A stretch of 64,000 nt of DNA from Echinicola strongylocentroti. Lineage in GTDB: Bacteria; Bacteroidota; Bacteroidia; Cytophagales; Cyclobacteriaceae. The position numbers and the translations under genes were made by a program. The notes under the pieces are model-generated. The model had not been told where the DNA came from and ran no database searches. It was given only the letters and a program-made list of their open reading frames with translations. Positions 17,792 through 26,597 of this stretch are shown here, piece after piece. Location: positions 1,764,501-1,828,500 of the forward strand of contig NZ_CP030041.1 of assembly GCF_003260975.1 (NCBI RefSeq). Direction: 5' to 3'. Numbering within the stretch: the stretch's first letter is position 1; each line of letters begins with the position of its first letter.

Positions 17792-18208
17792 TCAATAAGA
17801 CTTAGCTTCTTCTAGTGCAGTGGTAATATCATCATTCACTTTGGTTACTTTCTCTTTTTGTTCTTGCAGGTATTCGATTACCTGCTCATTGGTCATACCT
17901 TCAAAATCCACCTTGTACTGGCGCATCCAGACAAACATCCCCTCATAGGCATCCTCCAGCCCCTTAGCTACCTCGTTCATTTCTTCCGCAATGGCTCCGT
18001 TAGCTACAGAATCGTCCAACAACATCTTCCCGGAAGACGTCATCAACCGACTTTGTTCTTCTTTCAACTTCCCCATCAACGGCATGACTTCGTCGTGAAT
18101 CCCGATCACCTCGTCCTTTAGCTGCTTCACCTCTTTTTGGTGATTATCACAGGATACCAATAGACCAGTCACAAGAACCAATACAAACACATTTAATAAC
18201 AACCTCAT
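17792..18208 (-). CDS. Small coiled-coil lipoprotein of unknown function
   Basis: 138 aa. The signal peptide ends in Leu-Leu-Val-Ser-Cys (lipidation at Cys20). The mature part is almost entirely helical with heptad-like spacing ('KEVKQLKDEVIGIHDEVMPLMGKLKEEQ') and is acidic. Such proteins occur widely in Bacteroidota without known function, sometimes labelled by weak similarity to viral inclusion proteins. It faces the cytochrome c gene convergently across 71 bp and looks monocistronic. Confidence 0.75.
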   Translation of the reverse strand: MRLLLNVFVLVLVTGLLVSCDNHQKEVKQLKDEVIGIHDEVMPLMGKLKEEQSRLMTSSGKMLLDDSVANGAIAEEMNEVAKGLEDAYEGMFVWMRQYKVDFEGMTNEQVIEYLQEQKEKVTKVNDDITTALEEAKSY

Positions 18209-18649
18209 ATACTTATTTTTTTATATTTAATCGAAACCATCAATAATCATAACAACAATAAAAAAACACTCAAAAACCATATATAGAATCATAAAAGTAA
18301 CAATAAACAAATATAACCTATTATTATTCCTGCATATTTTTTTCCATTTGGTTTGATAACATCAAAATGGTCTTCATTGTAATAGTAAAACACGAATCAA
18401 AAACCTATTTTTACTTCTATAATTTGATTATACGCTTTCTTGCCAGTAGATTTTATTTCTCACTGACCACCCAGAATGAAATAAGGCTTTTCTGAGATTT
18501 CCGTGGTTTCAGTGAGAACCTATTCACTATTTCTATGATGACTGGTATCATTGCGGATACACATATTCTACAATTAGCAAACACCTAAATCAGCCGACTC
18601 TTTAAGAATACTCACAAAACTATCAATTATTCATCCCAAAAATGAAAAT
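18209..18649. other. 441-bp divergent intergenic region, AT-rich, with one family B repeat
   Basis: This region separates the minus-strand coiled-coil lipoprotein from the plus-strand aminotransferase. The left half is very AT-rich with no open frame; the right half is occupied by repeat B1 (18424-18562). No clear TAnnTTTG box was found close to the aminotransferase start. Confidence 0.5.
18424..18562 (+). repeat. Repeat family B, copy B1
   Basis: About 139 bp starting TTGATTATACGCTTTCTTGC and ending near TTGCGGATACACA. It aligns over its length with 50852-50980 (same orientation) and 37589-37733 (opposite orientation). Unlike family A it has no terminal inverted repeats. It lies 87 bp upstream of the aminotransferase gene. 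Confidence 0.8.
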
Positions 18650-19471
18650 ATGAAACCATTTTGTTATGCCATTGATAAAATCATCACTAGCGATAAGGCC
18701 AGTTTACACCCAATTGACATTGGACTGATCAGGGGATACGCGGTATTTGATTTTTTCAGGACGGTTAATTACCACCCCTTGTTCCTGGATGATTATCTTG
18801 ATCGCTTCATTAAGTCTGCAGCCAAAGCCCACCTTACCCTTAAGGTAGGGAACGATGAACTCAAAGATATTATTATGGAACTAATCCATAAAAACGAGCT
18901 CAAACAAGGCGGAATCAGGATGGTTTTGTCCGGTGGAATTTCAGACAATCATTTCTCTCCTTCGGAAGGCAGCCTCTTTATATTTTGTGAGGAATTAATG
19001 ATGCCATCAGATGAAAAATACAGCAAGGGTGTGCATCTATTGACCACAGAGTACATCCGCCCGATCCCCGAAATCAAAACCACTAATTATGCCCTCCCTG
19101 TCTTCTTAAGTGCAGACTGGAAAGCCAATGGCGCCGAAGATGTACTCTATCACGCCAATGGCATCATATCAGAAAGTTCGAGAAGCAATATCTTTATCGT
19201 AAAAAACGGCACCATCAGCACTCCAAAATCCAACATTCTACACGGAATCACCAGAAAAAACATCGTGGCACTTGTTCCTGACCTACAAATCCGTGACGTC
19301 ACACTGCAAGAAGTCATGGAAGCCGACGAGGTATTCATGAGCAGTACGACCAAAAGAATTTTGCCCATTACTAAAATCGACCATCAAAACATCAGCAACG
19401 GCCAGGTAGGGACGCATACGAAAAAACTTATAGAAGCCTTTGAGAAAATGGAAAAAGAAAAAGCCCTTTGA
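18650..19471 (+). CDS. Class IV aminotransferase (branched-chain aminotransferase/ADC lyase fold)
   Basis: 273 aa, PLP-dependent fold-type IV. The lysine in 'EIKTTNYALP' (about residue 144) is the predicted PLP Schiff-base residue, and 'GIISESSRSNIFIVKNG' gives the conserved Glu and Asn that hold the cofactor; 'HGITRKNI' binds the phosphate. Length is between aminodeoxychorismate lyase and branched-chain aminotransferase, and substrate cannot be chosen from sequence. It is monocistronic. Its last codons form the left arm of a bidirectional terminator, with the stop codon in the loop. Repeat B1 lies just upstream. Confidence 0.85.
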   Translation: MKPFCYAIDKIITSDKASLHPIDIGLIRGYAVFDFFRTVNYHPLFLDDYLDRFIKSAAKAHLTLKVGNDELKDIIMELIHKNELKQGGIRMVLSGGISDNHFSPSEGSLFIFCEELMMPSDEKYSKGVHLLTTEYIRPIPEIKTTNYALPVFLSADWKANGAEDVLYHANGIISESSRSNIFIVKNGTISTPKSNILHGITRKNIVALVPDLQIRDVTLQEVMEADEVFMSSTTKRILPITKIDHQNISNGQVGTHTKKLIEAFEKMEKEKAL

Positions 19472-19487
19472 TCGGGCTTTTTCTTTT
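19453..19487. terminator. Bidirectional terminator embedded in two convergent gene ends
   Basis: AAAAGAAAAAGCCC (19453-19466) pairs perfectly with GGGCTTTTTCTTTT (19474-19487) over a 7-nt loop. The left arm encodes the aminotransferase's Glu-Lys-Glu-Lys-Ala tail, its TGA stop (19469-19471) lies in the loop, and the right arm runs into the stop codon of the opposite gene (19486-19488). Both strands have T-runs. Confidence 0.85.
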
Positions 19488-19920
19488 AGAGCACCAACTC
19501 TGCGTCGGTGAGAATATACATTAGTTTTTCGGGGTCTTTGGCATTTAGCTTGAGCGTTCCCTTGACCTTTACACGCTTAGATGTATACTCGATAGGATCA
19601 GCCATCATCACTTCCATGACCGTCTCAGGCCCTCCTGAGCCACAAAAGAAACACTCCGCCAAAGGCAATGAGGATAATATAATGTGCTCAGGCTTAAACA
19701 TCCCCTCAAATGGAATGATATAACCCTCTGCCGAAATTTCTTTCCCTTCGAGCTCTTGAATATCATCGCTAAAAACCGGCAAGTACAACTCCCCATATTC
19801 ATCCTCTCCCACTTCATAGGTCACACCTGTCAATGTCTTCCATACATTCGCATCTTGTGCCTTATTGATTCCGCAAACAGCCATCAGGACTACCGCTATT
19901 ACACTAAATTTTAATTTCAT
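19486..19920 (-). CDS. Exported DUF3299-like protein, probable accessory of the adjacent ABC system
   Basis: 144 aa with a signal peptide cleaved after about 'GINKA'. The mature domain has the pattern of DUF3299-type proteins: 'ELEGKEISAEGYIIPFEG', 'LSSLPLAECFFCGSGGPETVMEVMM' with a Cys-Phe-Phe-Cys pair, and 'KRVKVKGTLKLN'. The two cysteines could bind metal or form a disulfide. It is the last gene of a minus-strand run, 21 bp after the FtsX-like permease. In Vibrio a DUF3299 gene is, to my recollection, part of the zinc-linked Zrg cluster with similar ABC genes; the functional link here is inference. Confidence 0.72.
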   Translation of the reverse strand: MKLKFSVIAVVLMAVCGINKAQDANVWKTLTGVTYEVGEDEYGELYLPVFSDDIQELEGKEISAEGYIIPFEGMFKPEHIILSSLPLAECFFCGSGGPETVMEVMMADPIEYTSKRVKVKGTLKLNAKDPEKLMYILTDAELVL

Positions 19921-19941
19921 GGTATTTTATTAATCTCTATG

Positions 19942-21168
19942 TTATTTCGTCAGTTGTTTGGCGATATCCGTCTTGTAAGCTCCCATGGCCGGGATCAATG
20001 ACGCTACTATCCCTACAGCCACCGCATACACGACAATCCAAGCTTCTTCCTGCAGGAATACCCAAGCGGATATATTGCTCAATGCCCCCTGTTCTTGACC
20101 TATAACCAAGAACGATAGAAAAAGGTGCCCGATCATTATCCCTGCTACCGCTCCAAGGAACGTTAAAATAATCCCTTCTAAGACAATATGTACAAATAGC
20201 TGTACCTTGGAAGCACCAATGGTACGCATGACGGCCAAGTCATACTTGCGCTCCTTCAACGAATTGTACAGCGCAATAAAGATGCCCAGCCCAGCAATGA
20301 AAATAATGATAAAGGCAAGTCCCTTGATCAACTTGATCCCCACTCCCAGCAATTCAAACAAACGCGCTATCTCAAATGATGGAGAAGCTGCTTGAAGGGA
20401 GCTCCGACTATTGATAAAACGGGGAAGTTGGACTGCTGCCATTGGGCTCCTGTATTGAACCAAAAGCGTCGTCACTTCGCGATCCTCGTCCGTTTCTGGG
20501 AAGCCATGTTTAGCCACTTCTTTTTCCATGGCGGCATGATCATGCTCCTCCCCTTCATCATGGGTAAACCATACAGACTCCAAGGACGTAAGGATGAGTT
20601 TGTCCACCACCTTACCAGATGGAGCCAAGACTCCGCTTACGACATAGTGATGGTGGTCATGTTCATGACTACTGGTCCCGATTCCGTGTGAACCCATAAA
20701 TTCATCTCCTACTTCCAGGTTTAGTTTTTTGGCTACCTCACTGCCCAGCACGACATCAAATGGACGCTTCCATCCCTGTCCACTATCAAATGTTGTCTGG
20801 TACAATTCCAAGTAATCATAATTGGTTCCTACGATTCTATATCCCTGATAATTATCTCCCAAGCTAAGTGGTATTACCTTCTTTATCAGGCGGTTTCTGG
20901 AGACGCCTTTGGCTTCTTTCAGATCGATGTTGCCCGTAGGGAAATCAATATGATAGACGCTGGACAAAATCAACTGTAGCGGACTGCCCTTGGCCCCGAC
21001 TACTAGGTCAATACCCTTCGCATCCTTGCTCATTTGGTTTTCGAATTGATCCTGCATCAGCAGTAAAACCGTAATGATCGCCAGTCCCAATGCGAGCAAA
21101 AGAATATTAAGTCCTGTATTGAGCGGCTTGGACACCAAGTATTTCCAGCTGAGTTTTAGCATATTCAT
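19942..21168 (-). CDS. FtsX/LolE-like ABC permease with His-rich external loops
   Basis: 408 aa. One N-terminal membrane helix (about 17-40), a large external domain (about 45-280) and three C-terminal helices, the FtsX/MacB layout in which 'KERKYDLAVMRTIGASKVQLF' is the coupling region. The external domain has two histidine-rich stretches, 'SSHEHDHHHY' and 'HDEGEEHDHAAMEKEVAKHG', unusual for a lipoprotein-export permease and suggestive of divalent-metal binding. Its ATG overlaps the ATPase stop (ATGA). The system is of the tripartite or mechanotransmission type, so it may move a substrate out of the membrane or act on envelope proteins and need not pump metal ions. Confidence 0.88.
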   Translation of the reverse strand: MNMLKLSWKYLVSKPLNTGLNILLLALGLAIITVLLLMQDQFENQMSKDAKGIDLVVGAKGSPLQLILSSVYHIDFPTGNIDLKEAKGVSRNRLIKKVIPLSLGDNYQGYRIVGTNYDYLELYQTTFDSGQGWKRPFDVVLGSEVAKKLNLEVGDEFMGSHGIGTSSHEHDHHHYVVSGVLAPSGKVVDKLILTSLESVWFTHDEGEEHDHAAMEKEVAKHGFPETDEDREVTTLLVQYRSPMAAVQLPRFINSRSSLQAASPSFEIARLFELLGVGIKLIKGLAFIIIFIAGLGIFIALYNSLKERKYDLAVMRTIGASKVQLFVHIVLEGIILTFLGAVAGIMIGHLFLSFLVIGQEQGALSNISAWVFLQEEAWIVVYAVAVGIVASLIPAMGAYKTDIAKQLTK

Positions 21169-21800
21169 TGGTTACCTCCCATCATGATTTGGTTGGATAC
21201 ATGTTCTTTCACACGGTGGTCATGTGTCACGATGATCAATGCCGAATGCATTTTTTTTGCTTGTTCCTTTAATAAATGGATGACCATTTCTGCATTTTCA
21301 TCGTCCAGACTGGCAGTAGGTTCATCTGCCAATACCACTTTGGGATTGTTTACCAAGGCCCGGGCGATGGACACCCGCTGGGCCTCGCCTTCGCTGAGTG
21401 CTGTTACTTTTGATGCTGCTTTGTGCGAAATGCCCAGATCCTGCAAAAGCCGGTCAATTAAGCCATGATCTGGTTTACCCGAAAAATACTGCGCTAACCG
21501 AAGATTTTCCTTAACGGTCAACGGGGCAAGGATATGGGGCTTTTGGAAGACCATTCCGATATTGGCTCCACGAAACTTGTCCAACGCTGCTCCTCTTAGG
21601 TCATAGATGGCGGTTTCATCTATTTCCACAGTCCCCTCAAATGGCCTCAACAGGCCTCCAAGGATATTTAATACCGTAGTTTTACCACTGCCCGACTTGC
21701 CCAACACCAAGAGTTCTTCGCCTCCTTCCAACGCTATGTCCGGAAAAGGTATTCGTGCCGCCTTATCGTAGTAAAACAAAATATTTTTCGCTAAAATCAT
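21165..21800 (-). CDS. ABC transporter ATP-binding protein (LolD/MacB type)
   Basis: About 211 aa from the ATG at 21800, one base past the kinase stop; a TTG at 21809 would overlap it. Walker A is GKSGSGKTT near residue 38, the signature is LSEGEAQRVSIARAL (variant LSEGE), Walker B is VVLADEPTASLD, and the switch His is in 'IIVTHD'. The LolD/MacB signature suits an FtsX-like partner, which is encoded next with a four-base overlap. The gene is tightly linked to the receiver-kinase gene upstream, implying that the sensor and the transporter are one regulatory unit. Confidence 0.92.
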   Translation of the reverse strand: MILAKNILFYYDKAARIPFPDIALEGGEELLVLGKSGSGKTTVLNILGGLLRPFEGTVEIDETAIYDLRGAALDKFRGANIGMVFQKPHILAPLTVKENLRLAQYFSGKPDHGLIDRLLQDLGISHKAASKVTALSEGEAQRVSIARALVNNPKVVLADEPTASLDDENAEMVIHLLKEQAKKMHSALIIVTHDHRVKEHVSNQIMMGGNQ

Positions 21801-21801
21801 A

Positions 21802-22977
21802 TCAATCAATTGGTATTTTCACGGTAAAGGTAGACCCTTTGCCTGCTTTACTCTGAACAGTAATCTCTCCTTTCAGTACTTCCACACATTTCTTTACAAT
21901 AGACAGGCCAAGCCCCGACCCTTCAGTAATCCCCACATTCTTTGCTCTAAAAAAACGATCAAACAACTGGGATTGTTCTTTTTCGGGGATACCAATACCA
22001 TCATCTTGAATGGTCGCTACCATAATATCATCCTTTACTTTTACAGCAAACTCCACATGTCCTTTATTCTTCGAGTATTTCACCGCATTGCTGAGTAGGT
22101 TTTCAAAAACCTGATAGAGCAGATCTGTGTCCGACTTCAGCGTCTTGGGGACGTTTTCAAAAGTAGTGTCAATAGCTACATCCTTATCGTTATTGGCCTT
22201 GACCACATCGATGACCTCGTTAAAGAATGCTGCCGTAAAAAACCGAGATGGCTTATAGTCGATCTTATTGGCGTCTGCCTTACCAAAAAACAGCACGGAT
22301 GTAAGTAAGTTGTTCAGGTTACGGACAGAGTTTTCAATTTTTCGGGAGTGTTTCATTAGCTTCCCTTTCATGGGATGGTCCTTCTCTGAGTAGATCTGTA
22401 GCAATTGGGCAGAGCTGAGAATGGATGTCAAGGGCGTCTTGAACCCATGGGAGACATTCTGGACGATCTTGGATTTCAACTCGCCGATTTCACGTTCTTT
22501 TTCCAGCGCCTTTTTCAGTTCTTTATTGGCCTCGTTAAGGTCTGCTGTCCGCTGCCGGACTTTCTCTTCCAGTTCATTATTGAGTTTTTGAAGCTCCTTT
22601 TCTTTTTTATCCTTAAAGATCGCCAGCTCTATCATCATGTTCAGTTCCCGGATATTAAAGGGCTTGATCACATAGGCGCTGGGATTGGTTCCCGCTATCT
22701 TCTGAAGCGTCTCTTCATCCGAACTGGCCGTAAGGTAGACAACAGGGACGTCAAATTTCTCATTGATGATTTCGGTTGTTTTGATCCCATCAAGCTCTCC
22801 GCCCAAGTTGATATCCATCATGACCAGCTCGGCAGGCTCTTCTTCCATGATATCCAATGCCTCTTCCCCCGTGGCTGCCACCCCGATGATTTCATGGTGG
22901 TTTTTCTCCAATGCTTTTTTCAACAACAATGCAGATACATTGTCATCTTCTACTATGAGAATCTTAAGTGCGAGCAT
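21802..22977 (-). CDS. Receiver-histidine kinase hybrid
   Basis: 391 aa, cytoplasmic. The N-terminal receiver domain (about 1-120) has the acidic pocket 'VEDD', phospho-acceptor Asp in 'MMDINLGG' (about residue 54), the Thr in 'YLTAS' and Lys in 'VIKPF'. A coiled coil (about 125-170) leads to a HisKA domain with the phospho-accepting His in 'VSHGFKTPLT' (about 176) and an HATPase domain with 'NAVKYS', 'DDGIGIP' and 'GSGLGLSIVKKC'. There is no DNA-binding output. It lies 59 bp after the large propeller kinase and directly before the ABC ATPase, so it could receive phosphate from that kinase in a relay. Confidence 0.92.
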   Translation of the reverse strand: MLALKILIVEDDNVSALLLKKALEKNHHEIIGVAATGEEALDIMEEEPAELVMMDINLGGELDGIKTTEIINEKFDVPVVYLTASSDEETLQKIAGTNPSAYVIKPFNIRELNMMIELAIFKDKKEKELQKLNNELEEKVRQRTADLNEANKELKKALEKEREIGELKSKIVQNVSHGFKTPLTSILSSAQLLQIYSEKDHPMKGKLMKHSRKIENSVRNLNNLLTSVLFFGKADANKIDYKPSRFFTAAFFNEVIDVVKANNDKDVAIDTTFENVPKTLKSDTDLLYQVFENLLSNAVKYSKNKGHVEFAVKVKDDIMVATIQDDGIGIPEKEQSQLFDRFFRAKNVGITEGSGLGLSIVKKCVEVLKGEITVQSKAGKGSTFTVKIPID

Positions 22978-23036
22978 AGCTATTCGTTAATAGTCAAAAA
23001 AGGTGACGTATATTCTTTCACAATAATAAGCATATT

Positions 23037-26000
23037 TTAATGGATAGGAAGAATTACCAAAACGGTAGTGCCTGCATTTTTTTTACTCTTGATCTCAATG
23101 GATCCTTTCAACAGTTCGATCAGGCTTTTGGTAATCGAAAGTCCCAACCCGGTTCCTTCAAACTGACGGTCATACCCGCCGCTCTCCTGCTCAAACGGCG
23201 CATAAATTTTTTGGACAAACTCTTCACTCATTCCAATACCATTATCATTTACTTCCAGCTGCAGCTGATCCTCCACCCTTTTAAGCGTGACCTTGATCAG
23301 TCCTTCATCGGAATATTTGATGGCATTGCCGACGATATTATTGACTATCATCTCAAAGTAGCGTTTGTCCACTTTCGTTATAAAAGGCTTAGTTTCAAAA
23401 CGTGCTGTCAATAACAGGTTCTTTCGAATAGCCAGGGTCTTCAGTGGGATTAAAATATGCGACAGTAAATCATTTGCATTAACTTCCTCATAAGCTACTT
23501 CCATTTTGTTGGCCTCGATCTTGGCCATACTGAGAATACTGTTAATCGTGTTTAAAAGACGTTCGCCACTCTCCATAATAATCTCTAACTGCCCCACCAA
23601 CGCATGATTTTCTTTATTCTGGAACATAATATTTTCCGTACTTCCCAATATCCCATTGAGCGGCGTTCTGATCTCGTGGCTCATATTGGACAGAAAATTT
23701 GTTTTTATCCGGTTAGCTTCCTCGGCACGTTCCTTGGCATCTTTCAGTCCCTCTTCGTATATCTTCTTGTCAGTAACATCCCTAAACACCATCAAAACAA
23801 TATTATCGTCTTCTTCTGGGTTTACTTTGGTCACAAAAAGATCAATGTTCTTATCCCCATTATGAAAGGGCACATAGGCCTCCATCGAGCCACTTTGGCC
23901 CTCGGAAAGCAACTTCAGAACCAAATCCTTATGTTCATAAAAATACGCTGGCTTTCTAAAAAATTCCTTGACATGCCTTCCATTGTACAGGCGATCGGGA
24001 TCCAATCCGGCCAGCTTGATCATAGACGGATTTACAGCGACTACACTGCCTTCTAGATTGAGAAGCATAAATCCGTCTTGGGAACTCTCCCATACATTCT
24101 TGAATTGGTCCTCTGCCGTTTTAATCTCTTGGTTTTTTTCATCGATGCTCTTTTGTAGGACCCCCCGCTGCTTAAACTGATTGATCAACACACTAAACCC
24201 AAAGCCCAACATCAACAAGAAAAGAATAACGACACTAATAAACCAAGACTGCAGGTACACCGGCTTGATGATAGAAAATGCCTCAGAAGTAGCGATTTCA
24301 GAAGCAAACTGACCTCCCAGACTGGCTTGTAATTTCAGCTGATAGTCTCCAGGCGGCAAGCTATTGAACTGCAATTTGTTCGTTCGGGGGTTTTGTAAGT
24401 GTTGCCACTCTTCATGAAAGCCCTCCAGTTTATAACTGACCGTAAAGTTGGCCAACTGCAAAAAACTGATCGCACTAAACTCAAACTCCACATTATTGAG
24501 TTCATAAGGAATCGTCCCCATGGACATCACACCTCCATCGTCCACTCCAAGGACTTTGGCACTGGTCACACTTACTTTCGGCTCCACAAAGGAAACCTCA
24601 TCCTCTTCCGGCACAAAAACAGACAAGCCATTTTGGGTTCCAATATGAACACGGCCTGTTCCGTCAACGGAAAAGGCCCCTCTGTTCACCTCATTACCGG
24701 ACAGTCCACTAAACTCATTAAAATTCCGAATAGTCCCATTTCCAATAATGGCCACACCTTCATCTGTCCCAACCCACAAATTCCCATTATGATCTTTCTC
24801 GATTGCATAAACGGGCCGATCTACACGTTGCCCATTGACGACATGATAGCTAAGCCCCTCATCACCAAAGAACTTCAACCCTTCATGGGTAGCCAATAAA
24901 AGCCCCTCATCGTACCGCATCCAATCATACCCACAAAAAACCATGACCTCATCTGCGGAATAAACGGTCCCTATCAACTCCTGCCAGTTACCAGCCATAA
25001 TGACCATTTTTCCATCCTCCATAAAATCAATCTTTCGGATTTTATTTACTGGCATATCAAGTTTTTCTTTGAAGATATGTCCGGTGATTTCCTGCTGGAA
25101 ATGCCGCTCTCCCCGTCTATTAATATCGCTGAGATAAACATGGTTACCTGCCACTATAAACAGGCTGTCACCTTTGGGCACCGCATGCATCACAAATGAC
25201 TTGTCTGGCACTTGGACAAATGACACTTGCTTTCTTTTGGGATCGTATCTTCCAAGCCCTCTCATGGCCGATGCGATCCATACTGTTCCGTTTTGATCCC
25301 TATGAAGAGTGGTCACCCTATTTTTGGGTTCCCCCAACATTCCTTCGCCTCGTGACTCAAAAATCACTTCTCCGTTTTTCCAGTGCTGGATGCCATTATT
25401 GAACCCATAAAGCAGTTCACCTTTACCCAGGGGCAAAACAGCCGAAACCTCATGTTCAAGTAACCCTTCGGATTTGTCATAATTCTGAAAACGTAACGTA
25501 GGTAGATTCACCACACCCCGAACGGTACCGATCCAAATGATATTTTCACGGTCCACAAATGAGGTATTGATGTAAAAGGATTTTAATGCATCATAAGTGG
25601 AAATTTCCAAAATGGTACCACTATCAGGATTATACTTGAACAGTTGGGAGTTAAAAAAATAATAGACCTTTCCCTTCTTGACCTGAAGACCAAACTTCCT
25701 CCCAAGGTTATAGTCCACTTGAGAAAAACCACTGTCGATGATCGTGTCCACTTCAAGCAACTCTCCTCCAGAGGCCAAGAAGTTTTTACCCAAGTAATAG
25801 TATCTATCATCATCTTTACTATAGCGAATGACCCAAACCTGTCCCGGCAACTTATCACTGGCCATCTCTATTGGAATAAGTGTATTTTCCGCATAACGAA
25901 CGATCTTATTATCCAACAGCAGCAGCATTTCTCCTTGGGTCGTACAAAAGGTGGACCGTAGCTTCCCCCATTCTTCCAGCTTGTACCCATGAAAATCCCA

Positions 26001-26474
26001 TGCAAAAGAGCGTACATGAGACATCGCTAAAAAACCACTCCCTGAAAGAAGAAGTTGCTTCCCCTCACCTTTGCCCAAAACATGCAGCTGAAGTCCATCA
26101 CCATTTATCCGAGACTTGATTTGATGTGGAATTTCATATACGGACCACGTCTTTTTTTCCAGTCTAAAAATTACAGGATTCCCCTTTGTAGCATACACCC
26201 ACACTACTCCGTCCGGATCTATCTCAAAAGAAGCATCTTTCCCCAGCTTGTCGGCCACTTCCTCTGGCAGCCCATAGGTATTGATTCCGTCAGAATAATG
26301 AACCCCCCTGGCAGTAGCAAACCAAACCTTGCCGTTATTGTCCTGATCAATGGATAAGACAATTCCGGAAGGCAAATCCAATCCTTTGATTTGCTTGTTC
26401 ATCTGAAAGGACTGGGCCATTATTGTTCCGTTCAGAAAAAATAAAACGAATAGGAAGATGTAGAATTTCGGCAT
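23037..26474 (-). CDS. Two-component-regulator propeller sensor histidine kinase with PAS domain
   Basis: 1145 aa. A signal peptide is followed by a long periplasmic part made of propeller repeats (motifs like 'NGKVWFATARGVHYSDG', 'ENIIWIGTVRGV', 'NLWVGTDEGVAIIGNG'), then a Y_Y_Y domain (about 660-740), a membrane helix (about 745-768), a coiled coil, a PAS domain (about 790-905), HisKA with His near residue 932 in 'SHEIRTPLNG', and HATPase to the end. Unlike the polysaccharide-sensing HTCS proteins it lacks both the receiver and the AraC-type DNA-binding domain. It probably heads the minus-strand unit with the receiver-kinase and ABC genes. Confidence 0.93.
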   Translation of the reverse strand: MPKFYIFLFVLFFLNGTIMAQSFQMNKQIKGLDLPSGIVLSIDQDNNGKVWFATARGVHYSDGINTYGLPEEVADKLGKDASFEIDPDGVVWVYATKGNPVIFRLEKKTWSVYEIPHQIKSRINGDGLQLHVLGKGEGKQLLLSGSGFLAMSHVRSFAWDFHGYKLEEWGKLRSTFCTTQGEMLLLLDNKIVRYAENTLIPIEMASDKLPGQVWVIRYSKDDDRYYYLGKNFLASGGELLEVDTIIDSGFSQVDYNLGRKFGLQVKKGKVYYFFNSQLFKYNPDSGTILEISTYDALKSFYINTSFVDRENIIWIGTVRGVVNLPTLRFQNYDKSEGLLEHEVSAVLPLGKGELLYGFNNGIQHWKNGEVIFESRGEGMLGEPKNRVTTLHRDQNGTVWIASAMRGLGRYDPKRKQVSFVQVPDKSFVMHAVPKGDSLFIVAGNHVYLSDINRRGERHFQQEITGHIFKEKLDMPVNKIRKIDFMEDGKMVIMAGNWQELIGTVYSADEVMVFCGYDWMRYDEGLLLATHEGLKFFGDEGLSYHVVNGQRVDRPVYAIEKDHNGNLWVGTDEGVAIIGNGTIRNFNEFSGLSGNEVNRGAFSVDGTGRVHIGTQNGLSVFVPEEDEVSFVEPKVSVTSAKVLGVDDGGVMSMGTIPYELNNVEFEFSAISFLQLANFTVSYKLEGFHEEWQHLQNPRTNKLQFNSLPPGDYQLKLQASLGGQFASEIATSEAFSIIKPVYLQSWFISVVILFLLMLGFGFSVLINQFKQRGVLQKSIDEKNQEIKTAEDQFKNVWESSQDGFMLLNLEGSVVAVNPSMIKLAGLDPDRLYNGRHVKEFFRKPAYFYEHKDLVLKLLSEGQSGSMEAYVPFHNGDKNIDLFVTKVNPEEDDNIVLMVFRDVTDKKIYEEGLKDAKERAEEANRIKTNFLSNMSHEIRTPLNGILGSTENIMFQNKENHALVGQLEIIMESGERLLNTINSILSMAKIEANKMEVAYEEVNANDLLSHILIPLKTLAIRKNLLLTARFETKPFITKVDKRYFEMIVNNIVGNAIKYSDEGLIKVTLKRVEDQLQLEVNDNGIGMSEEFVQKIYAPFEQESGGYDRQFEGTGLGLSITKSLIELLKGSIEIKSKKNAGTTVLVILPIH

Positions 26475-26543
26475 AGTTCGAGTTCTAAGTTAGAAAAAGA
26501 ATCCCATCAGATAAATTAAATTTGACATTGTTTCTTATTTCTT

Positions 26544-26573
26544 TTTGTACTAGCCCTTAATCTTTTATTTTTG
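26544..26573 (+). promoter_or_regulatory. Bacteroidota promoter for sucD
   Basis: TTTG (26544-26547), an 18-bp spacer and TATTTTTG (26566-26573) match the -33 TTTG / -7 TAnnTTTG consensus. The sucD ATG follows 24 bp later. A spurious in-frame TTG at 26571 lies within the -7 box. Confidence 0.65.
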
Positions 26574-26597
26574 TATCCAAACTTTAAAAATCGCATC

